DNA from: Synchiropus splendidus
Lineage: Eukaryota; Chordata; Actinopteri; Syngnathiformes; Callionymidae
Assembly: GCF_027744825.2 (NCBI RefSeq)
Contig: NC_071347.1
Span: forward strand, 13,267,501 to 13,331,500
Direction of reading: 5' to 3'
Length of the DNA stretch: 64,000 bases
This document shows, one piece after another, positions 37,601-61,709 of the stretch (its first letter is position 1; every line of letters starts with the position of its first letter). Under the pieces are notes generated by a model, which worked only from the letters and a program-made list of their open reading frames with translations, searched no databases and was not told the DNA's origin. The translations under genes were made by a program, and so were the position numbers.

Positions 37601-40600
37601 CTGGCCCATCACTGATCTAGTGTGTCTGCTGGCTATTTTAGGAGCCATGGACACTTGTTTTTTTTTTTTTTTTAAAACCCAGATCATTTCGCCCACGCAG
37701 TCCGTCTCGGAATGTTCAGTATGCAGCGTTAAAGTGGTGTTGGTATATTTACCTTGGAGCTGCAGGACTGTGGGGCTTCTTTGTGACTGTGATTTACTGG
37801 TGACTGTGAGACAGAGCGTCAGGTCTGCAGCATTTTTTTGTTCATGTGTCTGTCTATAAAAAGCCTCTCTGTCTCGCTGACCTCTGTTGTTTACTTGATG
37901 TTCAGCATTCACACGAGGCTGGAGTTGAACTCAAGCCGCAGCTAATATTGCGATAATATTGTGCTAATGGCTACATTTGAGAAAAATATTGGATCAGTCG
38001 TTGCTTTGTGATCATTGCCTATTTACATTTTAAAACAAAGATTGGACATTTTCTGTGTAGAAGAAGCCCCATTTAATGTCGCTCACACTTGACGTCGGCT
38101 TGTGGCTCTCAGTTGAAGGTCCTTGGTTGGCTGTTGTGAGGGCTTGTCTTCATTACAGAGACTGTATGAGACATCCTCGACACCCCAGTCCTTCAGGAAG
38201 TAAATTGTCTTCCTGTGACCGGCCCATACTGGCTGCATGAGGGCAGCAGAGTCTCTGCTGTCATGAACAGAAAACCACTCACTCTGAACAAGGTGTTTTT
38301 CCCCCGCAGCTGTTTAACAGCTACTGTAACTACGAACAAGCGCATCTGGCGAGCCGCCGCTGAACACACAAGGCCATTCAGGAGCGCTCGCAGCAGGGAG
38401 GAGCCTTGTGTTCCTCCAACAAGTCGGTCCAGTCGGGGCGGGGTGCCATCTTTATGTCGGAGCGTTAGCAGAGGCCTGGAAAAACCGGCTCACCCAGGCT
38501 TTTTAAAACACCTTCCACACAACCCACTCGCACACCCACACACACACACATATACGGTAGACAACAATGACAAACCGTTGAGACGTGATACACATCTGAC
38601 AGATTGATGGTGTCACCGGGTCACAGTGGAAAACTCCACTCGCCACCTAAGACTGTGGAAAGTCAACAGAACTCTCACGAGCAGCCGTGTTTGAAGAGCA
38701 CGGAGCTGCAGGGCCACAGGTGATCACGTGCGCCCGCTCTGCAGTGCTGCGCCGCCCCGTCACCTACGCCCTCTGCCCCGTCTGTGGCGGAACCACACCG
38801 GGCCTCAGAGCTGCAAGCTATTTTTGGAACTAAACGTTTCCGTGCGCTACCAGCAACCGTAACTCAAACATGGAGAGAAGGCCTTCCGTCACCGTTGCAG
38901 TGAAAGTGGTTTTATACCGTTATTATGGCATGAGCTATTCATTGTTTCATCTCTTTGAAGTGACTCAATGAATTCTCCAAGATCCAATTATGTTTTTAAT
39001 GGTAGTGAAGCTTGTTATGTTCATAGTCATTTGTGAGGTTAATTAGTTTTTTGGCAGTTACTTTTGAATTCTTTTGTCATCTGATGTCGTTTATGACTTA
39101 ATGTGCGACCCTTGACCCCAACACGCGGCATGCTCCAGAGTAACCGGCCTGATAATCGGGCAACTATTTGGGTCAAGTATGGCGACTGGTCTGACCCACA
39201 ACTGGCCCCGTGGCGCAGGGTAATCTGGGATCAGGCCAAATTAGGACCTGAAACCCCTGAAACACCCAGCTTTTGGACGTGTGTGTGTGTGTGTGTGTTT
39301 GTGTCGACCTTTGCCCGCCACGACCTTGGTCAGTCAACCAGCCAGAGAGGTGTTTTTTTTGTTATTGAACGCTCAACAAAAGCGCTCATGTCACCTGCTG
39401 TGTTCCAGGAAGTTGCTTCAACTCACCATACAGTCATGAGGACTGGAAAATATGCAGAAATGACTCAAGCGTGACACACTGTCTGACGCCGAACCTGTTT
39501 CCTTGTGCATCTGCAGAATATACCACTGGTATGACGAGAGAGGGAGGAAGACCAAGTGCACGGCGCCGCAGTACGTGGACTTCGTCATGAGTCTCTGTCA
39601 GAAACTGGTCACAGATGAGGAGATCTTCCCCACCAAATACGGTGAGACGCTTGTGCTGCTGGCGCCACCTGCCGGACACTCGCGAACATGGCAACTGTCG
39701 ACTCAAATTGGGATATAGTTGCTGTTCCTATATTGATGTTCTTTAATTGACTGTGAAGTTAAAGTCATATATGGTCGAAGGACTAGTTAGGTGTGTTTGT
39801 TGTAGGTTCGAGTCTTAAACACTCAACAAAAGGGGGGAGGAGCTTGTTCTCATTCATGTCAGGCTTGCAGCCGCTCTCCAACTCTGCTGTTCTTCTCCTC
39901 CCAGGCAAAGAATTCCCCAATTCCTTCGAGTCGTTGGTGAAGAAGATCTGCCGGTACCTGTTCCACGTGCTGGCTCACCTCTACTGGGCGCACTTTAAAG
40001 AGACGGTGGCTCTGGACCTGCAGGGCCACTTGAACACTCTCTATGCACATTTCATCGTTTTCGTAAGGGAATTCAACCTGGTGGATCCCAAGGAGACCTG
40101 TATCATGGACGACCTGTCTGAAATCCTTTGCACCCCAGCCCCGCCCGCCTCCACCACGCCGGCGCCCCCCGGCACAGCCCAGGCCCCGTCCCCCTCCCCG
40201 TCTTCACAAAACCAAGCGACGGAGAGATGAGCGCCGGCGGCGAGATGGCGGCCCAAAGGGGTGATAGAAGACAAGTTAGCGAGAAGGACAGACCACCTGG
40301 ACCCGAGCTCGGTGCCAGCGGGACTTAGAGACCCTCCACCACCCTTGTATTTCGACACCAACCAACCAGCCGAAGGAAGGGGAGGGGGGGCGTTTGACGG
40401 GAGTGGGGGGGTTTGGGTGGCAGGAGGGGTTTGTCACGCCAGCAGGAATTGGCGTGAGCGTTTCCTCTCGGGGGCAAATCCCTCCCGACTTCTCTGCAAT
40501 CTAAACTAGGAACAAAAAAGTACCTTTTATTTTCTCTTTTATTTGACTTTTGTTTTTGTTGGTTTTACTTCAGTTCGGAGGGGGCGCGTGCTCTCCTGCT

Positions 40601-41363
40601 TTCCTCTACCTAACTATCAGCACAGGAGGGGCTCTGCTTTGCTTCTACTACTATAGTACACGGGCTCGTCCTCCTCTGCTGGTGCGCCGCTCGCCCGCCC
40701 CCCTGACCGGGTGCATTCAGCCAGTCACTGTCCAGGGTTGTTTTTTGGGCGAGGTGATCAAAGCGCTTCCTACTCAGGACCTGAGAGAAAACATTGATGC
40801 TGCCAGACAGAAGGCCACTCTCTCTTCTCTGCTGACCCCTGGCTCCTCCAGGTGTACTGCAGTTGTGTGGGGGCAAAACTGTAACAGCCGCCGACGGCCC
40901 GGAGAAACCGAAGTCACTTTATTTACTTTGATCAGAGATATCGGAGACAAATAAAATCATAGGCATTTGATGCAGCAGACCACCTCACCATCAGCACAGA
41001 AGGACAAAGGCATGACATCATGTCTGCAGGCCCCAGGAGGCCGGCGAGGGAGCGTGTGGGCGGGTTCTGCTGCATCACCCCCACTGACGAAAACCAGTTC
41101 ACTTTTATTGAAGTGAAACAAAGATTGTCGAAACAATTCGGACATAAGAAGTATCAGATTGTTCACCGTCTGTTTGGACTGTACAAAGATTTAAAGCAGG
41201 TTCTGGCCTCTGTGAGGAGGACTGGGTTCATGATTCTCCTTTTTTATTTATTTTAATTTTTGCAGGGTTCTTCAGTTCTGGCTCTCGTTTTTATGTATTT
41301 TAATTATTAACTAAGTTAAAAGCAATTTAATATTTTAAGCTCTGCGGATTATAATCTAATAAA
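13598..41363 (+). CDS. mob2: mob2, MOB kinase activator 2 (whole gene span)
   Basis: MOB2 is a small non-catalytic adaptor that binds the N-terminal region of the NDR kinases STK38/STK38L and competes with the activator MOB1. Shared coding exons are 35732-35892, 37460-37553, 39517-39641 and 39905-40230, joined in consistent phase. With exon 1a the protein is 247 residues; with exon 1c it is 245. The Mob/phocein zinc ligands are visible as the Cys pair in FCTGDTC (residues 85 and 90, isoform a) and the His pair in AHLYWAH (164 and 169). The KELVVLPREIDLNEWLASN stretch is the MOB2-specific N-terminal part of the fold. The tail is Pro/Ser/Thr/Ala-rich. Intron 1 is about 22 kb from exon 1a, or 6.3 kb from exon 1c. 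The gene is convergent with kcnj11. Identity as MOB2 rather than MOB1/3/4 is clear from the N-terminal block; which teleost paralogue (mob2a or mob2b) I cannot tell. Confidence 0.93.
13748..13755. promoter_or_regulatory. Palindromic CRE (TGACGTCA) near mob2 exon 1a
   Basis: Perfect CREB/ATF full site about 113 bp after the exon 1a donor, within promoter distance of that exon. Confidence 0.4.
15402..15441 (+). promoter_or_regulatory. GGA repeat plus CRE and inverted CCAAT box
   Basis: A (GGA)n purine run (15402-15425) is followed by TGACGTCA at 15430-15437, overlapping ATTGG (inverted CCAAT) at 15437-15441. CRE next to CCAAT is a common core-promoter arrangement. A small exon-like unit with a strong donor follows about 80 bp downstream. 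Confidence 0.35.
15521..15555 (+). CDS. Possible mob2 alternative first exon 1b (weak)
   Basis: ATG at 15521 reads MIQRVPHKCPS and ends in TC before a consensus gtgagt donor. The phase is right to join the shared exon at 35732 (TC+G = Ser, then KSKTKPNG). Against it: a poor Kozak context, at least one upstream ATG, and a one-in-three chance of correct phase. Support comes mainly from the CRE/CCAAT pair just upstream. It could instead be a non-coding exon or nothing. Confidence 0.2.
16486..16523 (+). CDS. Possible mob2 first exon 1d with lipidation-like N-terminus
   Basis: ATG at 16486 reads MGVLVCCDCFFY, then AG and a gt donor (gtagca, weak at positions 4-6). The phase fits the shared exon at 35732, giving Arg then KSKTKPNG. 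Gly2 followed by Cys6, Cys7 and Cys9 resembles N-myristoylated and palmitoylated termini. The preceding 300 bp is GA-rich and 5'UTR-like with a short upstream ORF. The Kozak context is weak (T at -3). Without splicing the frame stops one codon into the intron. This is a speculative exon call. Confidence 0.3.
17428..17437 (+). promoter_or_regulatory. MEF2-type site
   Basis: CTATTTTTAG is a perfect MEF2 consensus. The same 10-mer recurs at 27573-27582 in the same intron. Function is unproven. Confidence 0.2.
18471..18486. repeat. Short (TG)n run
   Basis: About eight TG units in mob2 intron 1; a simple repeat. Confidence 0.75.
20034..20702. mobile_element. Non-autonomous hAT-like element
   Basis: The left end reads CTGTGATTCTTAATC and the complement of the right end reads TCGGGCTTCTTAACC. 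Both resemble hAT termini of the CAGTGGTTCTTAACC type. The flanks are GAATAAAG (20026-20033) and GAATAGAG (20703-20710), a near-perfect 8-bp target-site duplication, which is the length hAT transposases produce. The roughly 670-bp interior has no transposase-like frame, so any activity would need an enzyme supplied in trans. It sits in mob2 intron 1. Confidence 0.55.
21503..21510. promoter_or_regulatory. Palindromic CRE (TGACGTCA)
   Basis: Perfect CREB/ATF full site, with an AP-1 TGACTCA about 15 bp downstream (around 21524). It is intronic in mob2. Confidence 0.3.
22454..22474. repeat. Poly-T tract
   Basis: About 21 consecutive T. There is no retroposed body next to it that I recognise. Confidence 0.85.
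26393..26400. promoter_or_regulatory. Palindromic CRE (TGACGTCA)
   Basis: Perfect CREB/ATF full site in mob2 intron 1, about 3 kb upstream of exon 1c. Confidence 0.3.
27573..27582 (+). promoter_or_regulatory. MEF2-type site
   Basis: CTATTTTTAG, identical to the site at 17428. It lies in a locally GC-rich stretch about 1.9 kb upstream of exon 1c. Confidence 0.25.
29130..29433 (+). promoter_or_regulatory. mob2: mob2 internal promoter (exon 1c)
   Basis: A compact promoter-like cluster: CRE TGACGTCA at 29153-29160, a CCCCGCCC GC box at 29166-29173, inverted CCAAT (ATTGG) at 29197-29201, a GGGGCGG GC box at 29217-29223, and an AT-rich ATAAACTT at 29243-29250. A 5'UTR of up to about 180 bp then leads to the ATG at 29434. 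The spacing fits a CREB/NF-Y/Sp1 promoter. Confidence 0.6.
29434..29465 (+). CDS. mob2: mob2 alternative first coding exon 1c
   Basis: ATG at 29434 in a strong context (AAAATGG) reads MVLQAVGKVL, ending in AG before gtaaga. Joined to 35732 it gives MVLQAVGKVLR then KSKTKPNGKK, a form I recall for fish MOB2 proteins, though I could not check this. The upstream block has CRE, CCAAT and GC boxes. I consider this the best supported start of the protein (245 residues). Confidence 0.75.
29466..35731 (+). other. mob2: mob2 intron between exon 1c and first shared exon
   Basis: 6.3-kb intron with a consensus donor gtaaga and acceptor tctgtcgcag. No further exon is recognised. It contains a 31-bp near-perfect palindrome (31803-31833). 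The other open frames look random. Confidence 0.6.
31803..31833. promoter_or_regulatory. Head-to-head GATA palindrome
   Basis: Two 13-bp arms, TGATAAGAATTAA and its exact complement TTAATTCTTATCA, flank a 5-bp spacer CTCAT. Each arm carries a GATA site (TGATAAG) and a homeodomain-type TTAAT core. It is too short for a transposon and has no T-run typical of a terminator. A regulatory dimer site is the likeliest reading. Confidence 0.35.
35732..35892 (+). CDS. mob2: mob2 shared exon 2
   Basis: The exon begins with one base completing an Arg codon and then encodes KSKTKPNGKK through NEWLASN, ending in phase 1 at gtgagt. It carries the Lys-rich N-terminal arm and the MOB2-typical LPREIDLNEWLA block. 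Acceptor and donor are both consensus. 53 complete codons. Confidence 0.93.
37460..37553 (+). CDS. mob2: mob2 shared exon 3
   Basis: Encodes TTFFNLINLQ, YSTISEFCTG and DTCQAMTACS after completing a Thr codon, and ends in phase 2 at gtaagt. It holds the two zinc-binding cysteines of the Mob fold, spaced C-x4-C. Confidence 0.93.
37554..39516 (+). other. mob2: mob2 intron 3
   Basis: About 2 kb with no exon. It contains a poly-T tract (37658-37673), a GC-richer stretch (about 38330-38830) with no convincing coding frame, and a (TG)n run at 39280-39298. Confidence 0.6.
39517..39641 (+). CDS. mob2: mob2 shared exon 4
   Basis: Encodes IYHWYDERGRKTK, TAPQYVDFVM and VTDEEIFPTKY, ending in phase 1 at gtgaga. 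The YVDFVM and FPTKYG segments are conserved Mob-domain sequence that packs around the zinc site. Consensus ctgcag acceptor. Confidence 0.93.
39905..40230 (+). CDS. mob2: mob2 last coding exon 5
   Basis: Completes a Gly codon, then encodes KEFPNSFESL onward for 107 residues to a TGA at 40228-40230. It carries the two zinc-binding histidines (AHLYWAH) and the conserved HLNTLYAHF and EFNLVDPKE helices. The last 30 or so residues are a disordered Pro/Ala/Thr/Ser tail (TPAPPASTTPAPP and so on), which in the family varies in length. Confidence 0.95.
40950..40955 (+). terminator. mob2 proximal polyadenylation signal
   Basis: AATAAA about 720 bp after the stop codon. The downstream GU/U-rich element is weak, so it is probably an alternative site. 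Confidence 0.4.
41358..41363 (+). terminator. mob2 distal polyadenylation signal
   Basis: AATAAA followed within 20-40 bp by a GT-rich stretch (TGAGTGTGTGTTTTATTT), the classic vertebrate cleavage arrangement. It is the likely main 3' end of mob2. Confidence 0.6.
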
Positions 41364-41380
41364 AGAGAGAAATGCCGTTC

Positions 41381-42348
41381 TGAGTGTGTGTTTTATTTCA
41401 TGTCAACCATGTCGCTCAGTAGTTGAGTAATAGACGTAACGTTATTATGGGTGTTGACGTTTCTCTGGCGGTTGTTTGATGAAAAGCTCGATCGAAGCAT
41501 CTTTACAGGCGTAAATGCTCACAGCTGGGCGCGTTTTAACTTGTAATAATTATGTGTGAACGTATTCATACAGGTTCTCTTCACAAATTATACGTCAAGT
41601 TCAACAACGAGCGACCCAACTTGACCCGGAAGTAAACCATCGTTTTCTTCCTGAGTTGTCAAATGCAGCATTCAAGTATCACGTAAAGTCAACCGAGTCG
41701 TGTCAAGTCGTCTGGATGAATTAAATTAGTCATGTGAACTATTATCGACGTTTTATTATTACATTGAGGTATGTTTTTGTTGGTCATGAGTGTTTTCACA
41801 GACTGCTTGGCGTTATTAGCTCTCTGTTATAAAACGTTTCCGAGGCTTGTGAACATAGCAGCAACAATAACAAGACCCGAGAAGTGACATGTTTAAAATA
41901 AGTCTCTGAGCTAAAGCGTTTAAGAAGGTAGGTATCGACACCACTGTAAATCATCCACTGAATCAACTTCACATCTCGTCTGGCTTTGACCCGCTGAGAA
42001 CATTTTCTGGCAGGAGATCTGTGTCTTAATAACGTAACGTAATAACTCATTTGAACCATTTTGGAAGAATGTTGTTTTTGGTTTATACGAAGAGCATTGA
42101 CCTCCATCTGATGTTATCATTCATTTCATTATCATCTCAGCCAAGTTCCACATCCATAAATCTAAATATGCTCACAGATCCCATTCCTCAATTGGTTTCT
42201 ACATTGTAACGCAATGATACTTCAATTCCATTAAACATTCCTCCAAACAAAAAGCACAAAAATTAATAATTGCTTGCTCTCAATTAAAAATCTTCATTTA
42301 AATAATTTGCCCCTGGCGTTAATATGTATATTTTATTTTACATCTTGT
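41381..42348. other. Tail-to-tail intergenic spacer mob2/kcnj11
   Basis: About 1 kb of AT-rich DNA between the convergent 3' ends. No gene is seen. Confidence 0.6.
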
Positions 42349-42752
42349 TTTATTTATTTATTTGGAATGTTTTTTATTATTATTGGCATTTTCATTTATA
42401 TGTTTCTGATACTTCCATCGACATATCTGCACCGTGATTTGACTTGGTACTAGGCTTGTTCATGACTGTATGTTATAATTCTTGCAATAGAAAAGCGGTA
42501 AAGCTCTACCTTATGTAACTCAGTAACTGTTACGACAGACATTAGGTTTCACTTTAATATAGTTTTAATGAAAACTGACTTAATTTTCTCTGACATGCGG
42601 TCACTCAGAAAACGTAGCAAAAGTATGAAACAAGCAAATAACTTAAGTGATTTTTTTTTCCCATTGGATTTCTAAAAAAAACGAGAAAAAAAACCCTCGA
42701 TTGCAAAGTAAATACTAAGATTCTTCTCTGTTATTGTCCTCCAATGTTCCGT
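42349..42752 (-). other. kcnj11: kcnj11 3'UTR with overlapping AATAAA signals
   Basis: On the minus strand, three overlapping AATAAA hexamers (42349-42362) follow the kcnj11 stop by about 390 bp. The 3'UTR extent is inferred from this signal; others nearby (for example 42332-42337) are possible. Confidence 0.5.
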
Positions 42753-43919
42753 TCACGAGCTCTCCTTCGTCGACTTCCTTCTGATGGTGGACGCCCGCCG
42801 TCGTCTGACTGTCGGCCGCAAGGCGGCGCCCTCGCTCAGCTTAAACTGGACGATGCCTCCCGCCTCGTCCAGCACTCTGGCGCTGCAGCAGGGCGTCGGG
42901 ACCTTGACCGTGTTCCCGAACTTGGAGTAGTCCACCGCGTACATGCCGTCCTCCTCGGACACGGTGGGCACGAAGCGCTGCCCCCACAGGATCTCCTCGG
43001 ACACGTAGGAGGTCCGCGCTTGCGTGGTGATGCCGGTGGTCTCCACCACGCCTTCCAGGACCACGATCACCTCCACGTCATCGTGCAGCAGGTCCGAGGC
43101 GGACAGGTCGTAGAGCGGGCTGTGCCGGTCGATCACGTGGCAGATGATGAGCGGCGACACCAGGAAGAGGCCGTTGGTGCCGATCGGATTGTCCATGTGG
43201 ATGTCGATCTGGTCCAGCGGGACCACCTCGCCCTCCTGGGTGGTGGTCCTCCTCACCACCTGCATCCGCACGGTGGCGCTGATGATCATGCTCTTGCGCA
43301 GGTCCCCGATTCGCAGCATGAAGCAGAGGCGGTTGTCGCGCACGCACACCACCGCGTGCTTGCTGAAGATGAGCGTCTCGGCGCGCCGGTGCGCCTGCGC
43401 AGTCTTCATGAAGATGCAGCCCAACATGATGGCGTTGATGAGCAGCCCCACGATGTTCTGCGCGATCAGGACGAAGATGGCGGACACGCACTCCTCCGTC
43501 ACCATGCGACCGCCGAACCCGATGGTCACCTGCACCTCGATGGAGAAGAGGAAGGCGGAGGAGAAGGAGTGGATGTCGGTGACGCACGGGACGAAGGCGC
43601 CGTCGTCCCCGCGCGCGGCCAGGTCCCCGTGCGCGAAGGCGATGAGCCACCAGATCATGCCGAAGAGCAGCCAGCTGCACAGGAACGACATGGTGAAGAT
43701 GATGAGCGTGTGCAGCCACCGGAGGTCCACCAGGGTGGTGAAGACGTCCTGCAGGAAGCGGCCCTGCTCCCGGATGTTGGTGTGCGCCACATTGCAGGTG
43801 CCGTTCTTGGCCACGAATCGAGCCTTGCGGGGTTTGGCCTTGAACTTGGGCTGCAGGACGTCCTCGGCCAGCCGCGTCAGCAGGTAGTCCTCGGGAATGA
43901 GTCCTTTCCTGGACAACAT
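42753..43919 (-). CDS. kcnj11: kcnj11, ATP-sensitive inward rectifier K+ channel Kir6.2
   Basis: Single-exon frame of 388 residues (mammalian Kir6.2 is 390). Four copies form the pore of the plasma-membrane KATP channel with four SUR1 subunits, closing when ATP rises and so linking metabolism to excitability and insulin release. The MLSRKG N-terminus and [16 protein letters not shown] slide-helix region are typical. M1 is at about 70-95, the K+ filter TIGFGG at 132-137 and M2 at about 150-172. Asn162 is at the rectification position of Kir6.2 (human N160). ATP-site equivalents Arg50, Ile184 and Lys187 are present. The C-terminus is Arg-rich (RRRR 372-375, RRK 380-382), taking the place of the RKR ER-retention signal. 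Third codon positions are strongly GC-rich, which opens long false frames on the other strand. abcc8 ends about 1.1 kb upstream in the same orientation. Kir6.1 (kcnj8) is excluded by length and terminus; teleost kcnj11 versus a kcnj11-like paralogue is not resolved. Confidence 0.96.
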   Translation of the reverse strand: MLSRKGLIPEDYLLTRLAEDVLQPKFKAKPRKARFVAKNGTCNVAHTNIREQGRFLQDVFTTLVDLRWLHTLIIFTMSFLCSWLLFGMIWWLIAFAHGDLAARGDDGAFVPCVTDIHSFSSAFLFSIEVQVTIGFGGRMVTEECVSAIFVLIAQNIVGLLINAIMLGCIFMKTAQAHRRAETLIFSKHAVVCVRDNRLCFMLRIGDLRKSMIISATVRMQVVRRTTTQEGEVVPLDQIDIHMDNPIGTNGLFLVSPLIICHVIDRHSPLYDLSASDLLHDDVEVIVVLEGVVETTGITTQARTSYVSEEILWGQRFVPTVSEEDGMYAVDYSKFGNTVKVPTPCCSARVLDEAGGIVQFKLSEGAALRPTVRRRRASTIRRKSTKESS

Positions 43920-44230
43920 GCTGGCGCTCCCATGCTACTCGGCCCGCGCGCTCGCTGCCTCTGGAGGAGAGCGCGTCCTCCTCGCGCCTCTCAGGTCCGC
44001 AGCTGCCGCCGTCACTCTCGGGCTCAGCTGCGCCTCCATGGGTGGAAGCTGCGCGCGTGACGGAGCGCGATGTCCCGCGAGTGCTGTCCCCCCCGCTGAC
44101 GACTGCGAGTCGTTTTGATCCAACCTGCCGGGATCAGGGGTCTTCACGCGAGCCCCCTTCCCACGGTCACGTGACCGTCAGGTGTCGGATATCGTTTTCT
44201 GTCTCGAAGCGTTTTAAACATTCAGATCAC
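43920..44230 (-). promoter_or_regulatory. kcnj11: kcnj11 GC-rich 5' flank / promoter
   Basis: A CpG-rich block directly upstream of the kcnj11 ATG, then AT-rich DNA. It contains the CACGTG palindrome listed separately. No TATA box is apparent. Confidence 0.45.
44163..44178. promoter_or_regulatory. 16-bp palindromic E-box / CLEAR-type element
   Basis: ACGGTCACGTGACCGT is a perfect palindrome centred on GTCACGTGAC. This is the preferred site of USF and the TFEB/TFE3/MITF family. It lies about 245 bp upstream of the kcnj11 start codon. USF and TFE3 act in islet gene control in mammals; binding here is inference. Confidence 0.4.
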
Positions 44231-44915
44231 GCACGCGCAATTATGGCAAAAAAAAAAAGAAACATCACAAAACATATTGTCATAAACTGGAATCACGAAA
44301 TAATATCCAGTGTTTTGGCATTCCCTCAGGAAGTCACATGACTTTCATTTGTCCTTAGATGAAAATCTGCACCTGCATCTAAAACGATGAATTATTCCAA
44401 GAAAGTACGATAAAATGGTTCGACGGTTAAAAAAGAAAAAAATAATTTGAGTTAAATCGCAAATATATTGTTTTTATAACTTGTAAATATTAAAATTACT
44501 ATGCTATTTATATTTTTGTAAACAAGTCAGATGTAGAAAAAAAAAACGTTTTAAAGAAATAAAGAATTTATCACTGTCTTCATTATTGAATCATTTTTAT
44601 TATTTGGTACAAAACTATTTACTTTATTAAAATAAATAGTGTCCGCACTAAACTGTTCATGCAGCATGAAATAAATAAATACCTATAACACAAGTGAGTC
44701 AGCGTGTCCAGGCACTCTGGTTTCCTCTCACAGATGAGTCTAAATTGTCCTAAGGTGTGTGAGTGTGGTGAGCTGTCCAGGGTGTCCCCTGTTTTCACCC
44801 CCTCTCCTGTAGGATCTAACCCTCTGAACAAATAAAACACCGCAGTTTCCACTGACTGACTGAAACAATGTCACAACGAAGACACCTGAGCACTCATTCC
44901 ATTGATAATTTATGT
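44179..44915. other. Short spacer between abcc8 3' end and kcnj11 promoter
   Basis: AT-rich sequence with A runs. No gene is recognised. Minus-strand transcription would run from abcc8 through this spacer into kcnj11. Confidence 0.5.
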
Positions 44916-44921
44916 TTTATT
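44916..44921 (-). terminator. abcc8 polyadenylation signal
   Basis: AATAAA on the minus strand about 120 nt after the abcc8 stop codon, implying a short 3'UTR. Confidence 0.55.
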
Positions 44922-45038
44922 ATTAAAGGCATTTCTATGTACAAATATAATACAAGAGGTGTTTTAAAAAATTAAGTGAATCTGTGTGAATGGGACAATT
45001 GCACTTTGAATGTGTCTCCTCTCGCGGCGCCGCTTGTG

Positions 45039-61709
<16,671 letters not shown>

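Larger units (their letters stand above)
40231..41380 (+). other. mob2: mob2 3'UTR
   Basis: Non-coding tail, GC-rich at first and then AT-rich toward the end. Open frames in it are short and lack any family resemblance. Two AATAAA signals are listed separately. Confidence 0.6.

Noticed and set aside
43078..43887. Further long frames over kcnj11 (213 codons minus, 247 codons plus)
   Set aside because: Alternate-frame shadows of the same GC-rich coding sequence.
42744..44060. 438-codon plus-strand open frame
   Set aside because: It is antisense to kcnj11. The GC-rich third positions of kcnj11 remove stops from the opposite strand; the product is a low-complexity His/Asp/Arg/Gly-rich string with no domain.
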